Shown one piece after another: positions 7,871 to 16,292 of a stretch of 64,000 nucleotides of DNA. The DNA lies in contig DATJVY010000081.1 in the NCBI GenBank assembly GCA_035501615.1, positions 1 through 64,000 of the forward strand, in the 5' to 3' direction. Source of the stretch: RPRB01 sp035501615 (GTDB lineage Bacteria > Myxococcota > Myxococcia > Myxococcales > Myxococcaceae). The notes beneath the pieces are model-generated. The model searched no databases. It worked only from the letters and a program-made list of their open reading frames with translations, and was not told the origin of the DNA. The position numbers and the translations under genes were made by a program. The first letter of the stretch is position 1. The number at the start of each line of letters is the position of its first letter.

Positions 7871-9922
7871 TCACCAGACCTTGCAGACTCTCTCCGGGGG
7901 CTTGGTCATCGGCGCGCCCGGCTTGCAGCCGAAGGCCTGGCTGAACTCGGGCACGTTCACCACCAACCCGTTCACCCGGTATCGGGAGGGCGAGTGCGGA
8001 TCCGTCCGCGCGCGCACCCGTTCGGTCTGCGGCCGGACGTTGGCGCAGGCCCACTGGGCGTAGCCGACGAAGAAGCGCTGCTCGGGCGTGAGCCCGTCGA
8101 TCGGGGCGAGCGCCTGACCGGCGGTGGCCGTCTTCCACGCGCGGTAGGCGAGAAGGAGCCCCCCGAGGTCGGCCACGTCCTCGCCGAGGGTGAGCTTGCC
8201 GTTCACGTGGACGTCGTCCACCGCGACGTAGCTCGAGTACTGGTCGGAGATGCAGGAGGTCCTCCGGGCGAACTCGGCCGCGTCCTGCTTCGTCCACCAG
8301 TCCTTGAGGTTGCCCCGGGCGTCGTACTGCCGCCCCTCGTCGTCGAACCCGTGGGTGAGCTCGTGGGCGATGGTGCCTCCGGTGTTCCCGTACCCGGGCG
8401 CAGCATCCATCTTCGGGTCGTAGAGCGGCGGTTGCAGCACGCCGGCCGGGAAGTTCATGTCGTTCATCGTCGGGCTGTAGTAGGCGTTCACCGTCTGCGG
8501 CGTCATGTCCCACTCGCCGCGGTCCACCGGCTTGCCGATGCGGCCGAGCACCCGGACCGATTCGAAGCGGACGCTCCGGCGCACGTTGCCGAGGAAGTCG
8601 TCGCGCGCGAGCTCGATCGACCCGTAGTCGCGCCAGTGGTCGGGGTAGCCGATCTTGTTGGCCATCGCGTGGAGCTTCTCCAGGGCCCGCTCGCGCGTCG
8701 GCGGGGACATCCACTCCAGAGTCTGGAGGTCGCCCTCCATCGCCTTCTCGATGCCGAGCACCATCGCCAGGGCCTTGGCCTTGAGCTCGGGCGAGAAGTT
8801 CTTCTGGACGAAGACCTGGCCCAGCGCCTCGCCGAGGTCGCGGTCCACCCAGCGCACGCACCGCTTCCAGCGGGCGGGCATCTGCTCGCTGCCCTGGAGG
8901 TACTTTCCGTAGAAGGCGAAGTCCTCGTCGACGAAGGCGCGGGAGAGGTAGCGGGCGCTCACGTTCCCGAGCTGCCAGCGGAGGTACTTCTTCCAGTCGC
9001 CGAGCGGCCGGCGCTTCAGCTCGCGGTCCAGCGCCTGGAAGAACTTCGGCTGGCTCAGGTCGACCACCGCCGTCCCCGGGATGCCGGCGGCCGTGAGGTA
9101 GCTCTTCCAGTCGAAGGTGGGAGCCGTGGCCGTCAACTTCTCCAGGGAGACCCGGTGGAACGTCTGGTACGGGTCGCGCTGCTCGACGCGGGTGAGCGTC
9201 GCCTTCGCGAGCCCCGTCTCGATGTCCATCGCCAGCGCCGCGGTGGCCCGCGCCGTCGCCGGCGCGTCGCCGAGCAGCTGGAGGGTCCGGGCGATGTGCT
9301 CGAGGTACTTCCCGCGCTGCTCCTTCGCCTTGGCGCTCGGGTCGAGGTAGTCGTCCCGGTCGAGGAGCCCGAGGCCCCCGGCGAAGACCCCGGCGAGGTA
9401 CTGGGTGGCGTCGGTGGCGTCCTGCTCGGCGTCGAACCCGAACATCAGCCGCGAGGTCCGGGTCATCAGATGCTCCTTTGCGAGCCAGGCGGCGAGCTCC
9501 CGGCGGTCCCTCACCTGCGCCAGCGCGGCCAGCTCGGGCTCGAGCGGCTTCGACCCCAGCGCATCGGCCCGCGCCTCGTCCATGCAGGCGGCGAAGTAGT
9601 CGCCGATCTGCCGCTGCACCGGGCTCCGGGCCGCCGACGGCTCGGCCGCCGCCTGCAGCAGCCCCCAGAGGTGCCGCTCGATGTTCGCCTCGAGCTTGCC
9701 ATACACGCTCCAGCTCGACTGGTCCGCGGGAATGGGGTTCCGCGCGAGCCAGCCACCACAGGAAAAGGCGTAGAAGTCCGCGCAGGGGTCGGCGCTGCGG
9801 TCCATCGACGCCGGGTCCAGCCCGGGGGTGTAGGGGAGCACGGCGAGTGGTCCCTCGGGAGGAGCCGGCTCGGCGGCGAGCGCGGAGGCGGCGAGCAACG
9901 GGGCGAGGACAAAGCGACGCAT
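7871..9922 (-). CDS. M13 (neprilysin/PepO) family zinc metallopeptidase, copy 1
   Basis: A 683-residue exported endopeptidase, the normal length of bacterial M13 enzymes. It has a Sec signal peptide (about 1-17), the N-terminal M13 domain starting DPCADFYAFSCGGW, a substrate-binding block around VNAYYSPTMNDMNFPAG, the zinc site HELTH at about residue 518, and the downstream GEDVADLGG that supplies the third zinc ligand (canonical ExxxD). The C-terminus CKVW is typical of the family. It should cleave short peptides in the periplasm or outside the cell. The next gene upstream on the same strand is a close paralogue of identical length. Confidence 0.92.
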   Translation of the reverse strand: MRRFVLAPLLAASALAAEPAPPEGPLAVLPYTPGLDPASMDRSADPCADFYAFSCGGWLARNPIPADQSSWSVYGKLEANIERHLWGLLQAAAEPSAARSPVQRQIGDYFAACMDEARADALGSKPLEPELAALAQVRDRRELAAWLAKEHLMTRTSRLMFGFDAEQDATDATQYLAGVFAGGLGLLDRDDYLDPSAKAKEQRGKYLEHIARTLQLLGDAPATARATAALAMDIETGLAKATLTRVEQRDPYQTFHRVSLEKLTATAPTFDWKSYLTAAGIPGTAVVDLSQPKFFQALDRELKRRPLGDWKKYLRWQLGNVSARYLSRAFVDEDFAFYGKYLQGSEQMPARWKRCVRWVDRDLGEALGQVFVQKNFSPELKAKALAMVLGIEKAMEGDLQTLEWMSPPTRERALEKLHAMANKIGYPDHWRDYGSIELARDDFLGNVRRSVRFESVRVLGRIGKPVDRGEWDMTPQTVNAYYSPTMNDMNFPAGVLQPPLYDPKMDAAPGYGNTGGTIAHELTHGFDDEGRQYDARGNLKDWWTKQDAAEFARRTSCISDQYSSYVAVDDVHVNGKLTLGEDVADLGGLLLAYRAWKTATAGQALAPIDGLTPEQRFFVGYAQWACANVRPQTERVRARTDPHSPSRYRVNGLVVNVPEFSQAFGCKPGAPMTKPPERVCKVW

Positions 9923-10003
9923 CGGCGGTCCTCCGTCGGTCGGGGCGAGGCGACCCTACCCGCCGGCGACCGCGCCCGCTCATCCGCCCTTGGTCCTACG
10001 GGT

Positions 10004-12055
10004 TCACCACACCTTGCAGATCTTCTCCGCCGGCTTGGTCATGGGCTGCCCCGCCTTGCAGCCGAAGGCGGCGGAGAACTCGGGCATGTTCACCACCAGC
10101 CCGTTCACCCGGTACCTCGGGGGCGAGTGCGGGTTGGTACGGGTCCGCAGCCGCATTGCCTCGGGCCGGATGTTGGCGCAGGCCCACTGCGCGTAGCCGA
10201 CGAAGAAGCGCTGCTCGGGGCTGAGGCCGTCGATGGGCCCGAGGCGCTGTGCGGCGGTGGCGTTCCTCCAGGCGCGGTAGGCGAGGATGAGGCCTCCGAG
10301 GTCTGCCACGTCCTCGCCGAGGGTCAGCTTGCCGTTCACGTGCAGGTCGTCCACCGCGACGTAGGTCGAGTACTGGTCGGAGATGCAGGTCGCCCGGCGG
10401 GAGAACTCGGCGGCGTCCTCCTTCGTCCACCAGTCCTTCAGGTTGCCGTGGGCGTCGAACTGGCGCCCCTCGTCGTCGAACCCGTGGGTGAGCTCGTGCC
10501 CGATGGTGCCGCCGGTGTTCCCGTAGCTCGGCGCGGCGTCGATCCTCGGGTCGTAGAGCGGCGGCTGCAGCACGCCGGCCGGGAAGTTCATGTCGTTCAT
10601 GTTCGGGCTGTAGTAGGCGTTCACGGTCTGCGGCGTGATCTCCCACTCGCCGTGGTCCACCGGCTTGCCGATGCGCGCGAGCTCGCGCGCGGACTCGAAG
10701 CGCACCGAGCGAGCCACGTTCCCCTGGAAGTCGTCCCGCACGAGCCGGATGGAGGAGTAGTCGCGCCACCGGTCGGGATAGCCGATCTTGTTCGCCATCG
10801 CCGCCATCTTCTCCAGCGCCCTGCTGCGCGTCGGCGCCGACATCCAGTCGAGCGTGCGCAGGTCGGCCTCCATCTCCTTCTCGATCTGCTGCACCATCAC
10901 CAGGGCCTTCTGCTTCAGCTCGGGCGAGAAGTTCCTCTGGACGAACATCTGCCCCAGCGCCTCGCCGAGATCGCGGTCCACCCAGCGAACGCACCGCTTC
11001 CACCGTGGCGCCTGCACCTCGGCGCCGCGGAGCACCTTGCCGTGGAAGGCGAAGTCCTCCTGGGAGAAGGCCCGCGAGAGGTACGGCGCCTGCGAGCTCA
11101 CCAGATGCCACCGGAGGTACCGCTTCCAGTCCACGAGCGGCCGCCTCCTCAGCTCGGCCCCCACTGCCTCGAGGAAGCCGGGCTGGCTGACGTTCAGCAC
11201 GCCGACACCGGGGAGGCCCATCCTGGCGAGGTAGGTCGTCCAGTCGAACGCCGGCGCGAGCTTCCCCAGCTCGGCCACGCCCACTCGGTGGAACACCTTG
11301 TACGGGTCCCGTCGCTCCACCCGGGTGAGGCTCGCCCTCGCCAGCGCGGTCTCGATGTCGAGCACCAGCGCCGCGGTGCTGCGGGCCGTCGCGGCATCGT
11401 CGCCGAGGATCCCGAGCAGCGTCTGGACGTGCTCGCGGTACTTCGCACGGAGCCCGACCGACCTCGGGTCCTGGTCCAGGTAGTCGTCCCGGTCCGGCAA
11501 GCCGAGCCCCCCGGCGTACACCGCGGCGATGAACTGCGTGGCATCCGAGGCGTCCTGCTCCGATCCGAACCCGAAGAGCAGCTGGCTCGTCGAGCCGGAC
11601 AGGTGCTGATCGGCCAGCCACCCGGCGAGCGCCTTCCGGTCCTTCACCCGGGCGAGCGCGGACAGCGCGGGCTCCAGCGGCTTGCTCCCCAGCGCCTCGA
11701 TCCGCGGCTCGTCCATGCAGGCGGCGAAGTAGTCCCCGGTCTCGCGCCGGACGGCGTCCCGCCCCGCCTTCGGGTCCGCGGACGCGAGGAGGAGGCCCCA
11801 GAGGTGCCGCTCGATCTCCTCCTGGAGCTTTCCGTACACGCTCCAGCTCGACTGGTCCGCGGGGATGGGGTTGAGCTTCTCCCAGCCGCCGCAGGAGAAG
11901 GCGTAGAAGTCCACGCAGGGGTCCACCGCGCGGTTCATGAACCTCGGCTCGAGGCCGGCCGTGTAGGGCAGCGTGTCGAGCGGGGTCTCGGGTGGTGGCT
12001 CCGCCGCGCGGACGAGCGCGCCGAGGAGCAGCGCCGGAAGAAGCAGCGGTCGCAT
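10004..12055 (-). CDS. M13 (neprilysin/PepO) family zinc metallopeptidase, copy 2
   Basis: A 683-residue M13 peptidase with a signal peptide, the DPCVDFYAFSCGGW opening, zinc motif HELTH near residue 518, GEDVADLGG, and CKVW at the C-terminus. It is the same length as the copy at 7871 and aligns along its whole length without obvious gaps, so the two arose by tandem duplication. Some substrate-lining positions differ between the copies (for example LARNPIP versus EKLNPIP near the N-terminus). It precedes copy 1 with an 81-base gap and may be co-transcribed with it. Confidence 0.92.
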   Translation of the reverse strand: MRPLLLPALLLGALVRAAEPPPETPLDTLPYTAGLEPRFMNRAVDPCVDFYAFSCGGWEKLNPIPADQSSWSVYGKLQEEIERHLWGLLLASADPKAGRDAVRRETGDYFAACMDEPRIEALGSKPLEPALSALARVKDRKALAGWLADQHLSGSTSQLLFGFGSEQDASDATQFIAAVYAGGLGLPDRDDYLDQDPRSVGLRAKYREHVQTLLGILGDDAATARSTAALVLDIETALARASLTRVERRDPYKVFHRVGVAELGKLAPAFDWTTYLARMGLPGVGVLNVSQPGFLEAVGAELRRRPLVDWKRYLRWHLVSSQAPYLSRAFSQEDFAFHGKVLRGAEVQAPRWKRCVRWVDRDLGEALGQMFVQRNFSPELKQKALVMVQQIEKEMEADLRTLDWMSAPTRSRALEKMAAMANKIGYPDRWRDYSSIRLVRDDFQGNVARSVRFESARELARIGKPVDHGEWEITPQTVNAYYSPNMNDMNFPAGVLQPPLYDPRIDAAPSYGNTGGTIGHELTHGFDDEGRQFDAHGNLKDWWTKEDAAEFSRRATCISDQYSTYVAVDDLHVNGKLTLGEDVADLGGLILAYRAWRNATAAQRLGPIDGLSPEQRFFVGYAQWACANIRPEAMRLRTRTNPHSPPRYRVNGLVVNMPEFSAAFGCKAGQPMTKPAEKICKVW

Positions 12056-12335
12056 CGGTGTCCTTGGGGGTGAGGGAGAGGCAGGACCCTAGCCGCCGCT
12101 CCGCACGCCTCGACAGCCGGTTTGCAGGGACCGGACCCGCCAGCGTCCATCGGAGGGGCTGAACATCCGTCCAGAACCGCGGAGGAGAGTCCGGTCGAGC
12201 GGACCGCGCCGGGCACGGACGCCGGGGGAGCGCTCCTGGCACGCGTGCTGCTCCGGGTCCCGCCCCGTGCGGTCCGCGTCGCCGGGCCGACGCCCGGGCC
12301 ATCCCGGTCCGGTTCGAAGGGCGTGGAGGTGGAAG

Positions 12336-12566
12336 GTGCTCACGACAGGAAAGCGGCTGGCGGTGTTCTCCATCCGCGAGGGGAAGGGCGGGACGGTCTG
12401 GGTACGGGCCGGGTCGGCGTTCGTGAACCGCGACGGTTCGCTCAACGTCCTCCTCGACGTGCTACCGCTCGATGGGAAGCTGCACGTGCGCGAGGCCGGT
12501 GACCGGCGCGAGGCCACCGAGGCGGCCGCGGAGCCGAAGCTCGCCGCGGTGGGAGGTGCCCAGTGA
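12336..12566 (+). CDS. small conserved protein of unknown function
   Basis: A 76-residue protein whose central block VWVRAGSAFVNRDGSLNVLLD followed by LPLDGKLHVRE matches a short pattern I recall from small proteins in many genomes; its function is not known to me. I chose GTG 12336 because GGAGGTGGA lies directly upstream; ATG 12267 would add a Pro/Arg-rich extension with no binding site. Its stop overlaps the start of the ComEA-like gene (GTGA), so the two are likely translated together. There is no signal peptide, whereas its partner is exported. Confidence 0.7.
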   Translation: MLTTGKRLAVFSIREGKGGTVWVRAGSAFVNRDGSLNVLLDVLPLDGKLHVREAGDRREATEAAAEPKLAAVGGAQ

Positions 12567-12952
12567 GCGCGCGGGGGCTGGTGCTCCTCGTGGTGCTCGT
12601 CGCCAGCGGGGCACGGGCGGAGCCGGTGCCGCCCGGCTCGGCCACGACCGGAAAGGCGAAGCGGTCCACCGGGACCGGGGTGGTCAACCTCAACACGGCC
12701 ACCCTCGACCAGATCGACGCGCTTCCGGGGATCAGCGCGAAGGTCGCCTCGGCGGTGGTGGCCGAGCGGACCGTGCACCCCTTCGGCCGGCGGGAGGACG
12801 TGATGCGTGTCCAGGGCCTCAGCCGCCGCCGCTTCGAGCGGCTGCGGGAGCACCTCACGGTGACCGGGCCCACCACCTTCGTGCCCTCGGCGCGCCCAGC
12901 GCCCGGCAAGAAGGCGAGCGCCCGCCAGCGCCCGGCTCCCGGCCGGCCCTGA
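12563..12952 (+). CDS. ComEA-like helix-hairpin-helix protein, exported
   Basis: A 129-residue protein with a signal peptide (about 1-18, ending ARA), a short linker and one ComEA-type helix-hairpin-helix domain (VNLNTATLDQIDALPGI...VVAERTVHPFGRREDVMRVQG). The tail is Pro/Ala/Lys/Arg-rich. ComEA proteins bind DNA in the periplasm during natural transformation, but the same domain occurs in unrelated exported proteins, and no other com gene is nearby. The GTG start overlaps the preceding small gene by 4 bases. Confidence 0.8.
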   Translation: MSARGLVLLVVLVASGARAEPVPPGSATTGKAKRSTGTGVVNLNTATLDQIDALPGISAKVASAVVAERTVHPFGRREDVMRVQGLSRRRFERLREHLTVTGPTTFVPSARPAPGKKASARQRPAPGRP

Positions 12953-12972
12953 GCGGGGGGCGGGGTGGGAGA

Positions 12973-12995
12973 GCCTCCCCGTGTCCGAGGGAGGC
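12973..12995 (+). terminator. weak terminator-like hairpin after the ComEA-like gene
   Basis: A 7-bp stem GCCTCCC / GGGAGGC with a 9-base loop lies about 20 bases past the stop codon at 12952. No T-run follows, so Rho-independent function is doubtful. Confidence 0.3.
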
Positions 12996-13136
12996 CGCTC
13001 CCTCCACCGACGGAGATCCATCCGGCGGCGCCCCCCGTTCTGCGGTTGCCACGTCGTCCGCCTGCACCACTTCCCAGAAGGCCCCGGCACAGGCCATGCT
13101 TCACCCTGGGCCTGCCCCAGGAAGGGCGGGGTCGAG

Positions 13137-13157
13137 TCCGGGGTTTGCAGCCCCGGA
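13137..13157 (+). repeat. hairpin upstream of the DUF4175 gene
   Basis: A 7-bp stem TCCGGGG / CCCCGGA around a TTTGCAG loop ends 30 bases before the start at 13188. A second stem (CCTGGG / CCCAGG) lies just upstream. The 235-base gap between the two genes shows no clear promoter. A structured leader is possible but unproven. Confidence 0.3.
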
Positions 13158-13187
13158 CCTCGTCCCGACGCCTTCCCGAATTCAGCC

Positions 13188-16100
13188 GTGAATCTGCTGC
13201 GCTCCGCCCCGGAGACCGACTCCGCTCCCACCCCGTTGCCGGACGCAGCGGCGGGCGCCACCGTCGACCGCTTCCTTCGCGCGGTGCGCAGGCGCCAGGC
13301 ACGGGCCGTGTCCCTGGAGGCCGGGCTGCTCGGAGCGGCCTGCCTCGGATTCGGGGTGGCGCTCGCCGGGTTCCTCGCCCGGGCCTGGCCACGCGGAGCG
13401 CGCTGGGTGGTGGCCGCGGGCGCCCTCGCCGCCCTCGTCGTGGTGGCCGAGCGCATCTGGCGGCACTGGACGCGCGCGGCGGGGAATCCGTTTCGCACCG
13501 CGCGGCTGGTCGCGGCGCGGGCGCCCGGCGTCTCGCTCGACCTGCTCGCCGTGCTCGAGCTCCGTCAGGCGATGCCGCACGACCGCTCCTTCTCCACCGA
13601 GCTGGTGCTCGCCCACCTCCGCTCGGTGGACGCCCGGACCGCCGGGCTCGATGCGGAGGCGATCGTCGACCGGACCGCGGTGCGGCGGGCCGGACTCGTC
13701 GCCCTCGCCGCGCTCGGGGCGCTGGCGCTGCTGGCCGGGCTCTGGCCGGACCGGATGCGCGCGCTGCTCGTCTCCCTTCGGCCTGCGGCCACCTCCGGGC
13801 CCCAGGGCGCTCGCGAGCCCATCACCGGAGAGCTGGAGGTGCTCTACCAGTACCCGGCCTACACCGGGCTCGCGCCGCGCACGGTCAGCAGCACCGGCGA
13901 CCTGGCCGGGCCGAGGGGCACCGTGGTGCAGCTCCGCACTCGCGCCGACCGCACCGTGAGCGGAGCCCAGCTGGTGCTGAACACCGGCGCGGTGATGCCG
14001 CTCCGGGTCGACCAGGGTCGGGACCTGAGCGGAAGCCTCGTGCTCCAGGCGAGCGGCACCTACGCAGTGGTCTTCACCGGACGCTCCGGCCGGGAGGTGG
14101 CGCGAGGCCCGGAGTCACCCCTCACCGTCGAGCCCGACGCACCACCCCAGGTCGCCATCCTCCTCCCAGGGTCCGAGCTCGAGGTGGACCCCGAGCAGGA
14201 GGTTCTCCTCCGCTGGGAGGCCTCGGACGACTACGGCCTCTCCGACGTGGCCCTGATCTGGACCGGACCGGACGGACAGACGCAGCGGCAGAAGCTGGCC
14301 CACGACGACGGCCGGAAGAGCTCCGGGCAGTACCGCTGGCCCCTCGGGGCGCTGAAGCTCGCCCCCGGCGACCGGGTCAGCTACGCGGTCGAGGCGCTGG
14401 ACAACGACGCCGTGGACGGGCCGCAGAAGGGCTCGAGCCGGCAGCAGACGTTGGTGGTCTACAGCGCCGCCGAGCACCGGCGCGAGGCCCTGCGGCGGGC
14501 AGCGGAGCTGTGGGAGCGCCTGCTGGCGCATCTGGCCACGCGCATGGAGGGACCCGACCGCGACGCCCGGAAGTCGGAGGACAAGGTCCGGGCCCAGGAG
14601 CCGGTGGACACCTCGGGCCTCGTCCTGGCCGGCGATCTGGTCGCGACCGCACGGACCCTCGCCCGCGAGCGCGACCGGAACGAGGCGCTGGTCGCGGCGC
14701 TGGAGCACGTGGGGCAGGACGTGGCCAGCCGGGTCCGCGCCACCTCCGACTCCCGGAAGCTCTGGCTCCGGCTGGCGAGCCGGCGGACCGAGCTGGAGAT
14801 GGACGGCCGGCTCACCCGCATCGCCCAGGAGGAGATCACCGCGCTGGAGAAGGACGCGCTCTATCTCGAGTCGCTCCTCGACCAGCAGCGGCTGGAGGAG
14901 CTCCGCGATCTCGCCGGGCAGCTGGCCCGGGATCAGCGTGAGCTGGCGAAGCTCATCGAGCAGTTCCAGAACACCCGGGACCCTGGCCTTCAAGAAAGGA
15001 TCCTCCGGCAGGTCTCCGCGCTCCGGAAGCGGATGGACGAGCTGGCCCGGCGGATGGGCGAGCTGCAGAAGAGCATCCGCGACGAGCACTTCAACGTCGA
15101 GGCCATGCGGGAGCTGGCCAAGCAGCAGGACATGCAGGGCGGGCTGGACGAGATCGAGAAGCTTCTCAAGGAGGGAAAGACCGAGGAGGCGCTGGCCAGG
15201 CTCCAGCAGCTCCAGGCCCAGATGAGCGAGCTGCAGAAGGACCTGGACGACGCGGCGGGGAACATGGGCGGCCGGGCCAACCCCGAGCTGGTGAAGCGAT
15301 ACCGCGAGTTCAGCGACGCCCTGAAGTCCACCACCGAGGACCAGAAGAACCTTGCCGAGCAGACCCGCGCGGTGCGGGACCGCTACCGCGAGCAGATGCG
15401 TCAGCGGATGAAGCAGGCCGCTCAGGGGCTCAAGGAGCAGCTGCAGAAGAAGGCAGACCAGGTCGCCCAGGACTACCAGCGGGTGGGCCCCAACGACCTG
15501 AGCCCGCGCGCGGACGCGCCGCTGGAGCAGGCCCGCTCCGAGCTGGACAACCTCAAGTCGGCGCTGAAGTCCGAGGACTTCGATCTCGCCGCCGAGGCCG
15601 CGCAGCGGGCAGTGCGGCAGGCAGAGGAGCTCTCGCGTGCCGGCGAGCAGCAGCGGGCGCTCGACGAGGCCTACCAGAACCCGTCCGACGTCCGGGAGAA
15701 GTCGCGAAAGCTCGCCCAGCGGCTGGAGAAGGACGCCGAGACCGTGCGCGACATCCGCCGGAAGCTCGACCAGCTCTTCCCTCCCCTCTCCTCGCAGCTC
15801 GGACAGACGGACCGTCAGAAGCTCCAGGAACTGGCGCAGGGGCAGCGCAAGCTCGGCCAGAAGGCCCAGGACCTCCAGCAGAAGATGCGACAGCTCGAGC
15901 AAATGGCCCCACTCTTCGGCGAGCAGGGCGAGGAGGCGATGCAGCAGATCTCGGACCGGATGGCTGGCGCCACCGAGCGGCTGGAGGGCAAGGACCCGCA
16001 GCGCGGCTACGGAGAGCAGAAGTCGGCGCTGGACTCGCTCGAGCAGCTGCAGCAGGCGATGCAGCAAAGCCAGCGGGGAGGCGGCAAGGGCGGGCTGCCG

Positions 16101-16292
16101 CTGCCGCTGCTCGCCGGCGGGGAGCAGGAGGGCGGGAACGAGCTCAGCCGCCAGAAGGTCGAGGTGCCCGACGCCGACCCCAACGGGGCGCCGCGCGAGT
16201 TCCGGAAAGACCTGCTGGACGCGATGAAGCAGGGTACGCCCGAGCGGTACCGCGACCAGGTGAAGCAGTACTACGAGGAGCTGGTGAAGTGA
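13188..16292 (+). CDS. DUF4175-like membrane/coiled-coil protein of the MoxR island
   Basis: A protein of about 1,034 residues. The N-terminus has two membrane helices (about residues 40-90) with a short cytoplasmic region before them, a third helix near 175-190, a beta-rich extracytoplasmic part, then from about residue 440 to the end long Gln/Glu/Arg/Lys-rich coiled coil (for example LAGQLARDQRELAKLIEQFQ). This matches the DUF4175 family of alpha-proteobacterial and myxobacterial membrane proteins, function unknown. Start GTG 13188 is chosen because upstream sequence does not look like protein; the binding site is weak. It heads an operon with four overlapping or closely spaced genes. Confidence 0.75.
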   Translation: MNLLRSAPETDSAPTPLPDAAAGATVDRFLRAVRRRQARAVSLEAGLLGAACLGFGVALAGFLARAWPRGARWVVAAGALAALVVVAERIWRHWTRAAGNPFRTARLVAARAPGVSLDLLAVLELRQAMPHDRSFSTELVLAHLRSVDARTAGLDAEAIVDRTAVRRAGLVALAALGALALLAGLWPDRMRALLVSLRPAATSGPQGAREPITGELEVLYQYPAYTGLAPRTVSSTGDLAGPRGTVVQLRTRADRTVSGAQLVLNTGAVMPLRVDQGRDLSGSLVLQASGTYAVVFTGRSGREVARGPESPLTVEPDAPPQVAILLPGSELEVDPEQEVLLRWEASDDYGLSDVALIWTGPDGQTQRQKLAHDDGRKSSGQYRWPLGALKLAPGDRVSYAVEALDNDAVDGPQKGSSRQQTLVVYSAAEHRREALRRAAELWERLLAHLATRMEGPDRDARKSEDKVRAQEPVDTSGLVLAGDLVATARTLARERDRNEALVAALEHVGQDVASRVRATSDSRKLWLRLASRRTELEMDGRLTRIAQEEITALEKDALYLESLLDQQRLEELRDLAGQLARDQRELAKLIEQFQNTRDPGLQERILRQVSALRKRMDELARRMGELQKSIRDEHFNVEAMRELAKQQDMQGGLDEIEKLLKEGKTEEALARLQQLQAQMSELQKDLDDAAGNMGGRANPELVKRYREFSDALKSTTEDQKNLAEQTRAVRDRYREQMRQRMKQAAQGLKEQLQKKADQVAQDYQRVGPNDLSPRADAPLEQARSELDNLKSALKSEDFDLAAEAAQRAVRQAEELSRAGEQQRALDEAYQNPSDVREKSRKLAQRLEKDAETVRDIRRKLDQLFPPLSSQLGQTDRQKLQELAQGQRKLGQKAQDLQQKMRQLEQMAPLFGEQGEEAMQQISDRMAGATERLEGKDPQRGYGEQKSALDSLEQLQQAMQQSQRGGGKGGLPLPLLAGGEQEGGNELSRQKVEVPDADPNGAPREFRKDLLDAMKQGTPERYRDQVKQYYEELVK

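Noticed and set aside
7994..12073. A 1,359-codon open frame on the plus strand opposite the two M13 peptidase genes
   Set aside because: It is antisense to two well-supported enzymes, is rich in Arg, Gly, His and Val with no domain, and arises from GC-rich codon bias.
13121..13160. A tRNA-like T-arm (GGTCGAGTCC) near 13130
   Set aside because: No acceptor stem, anticodon arm or 3' end could be fitted around it; it is part of simple GC-rich hairpins.
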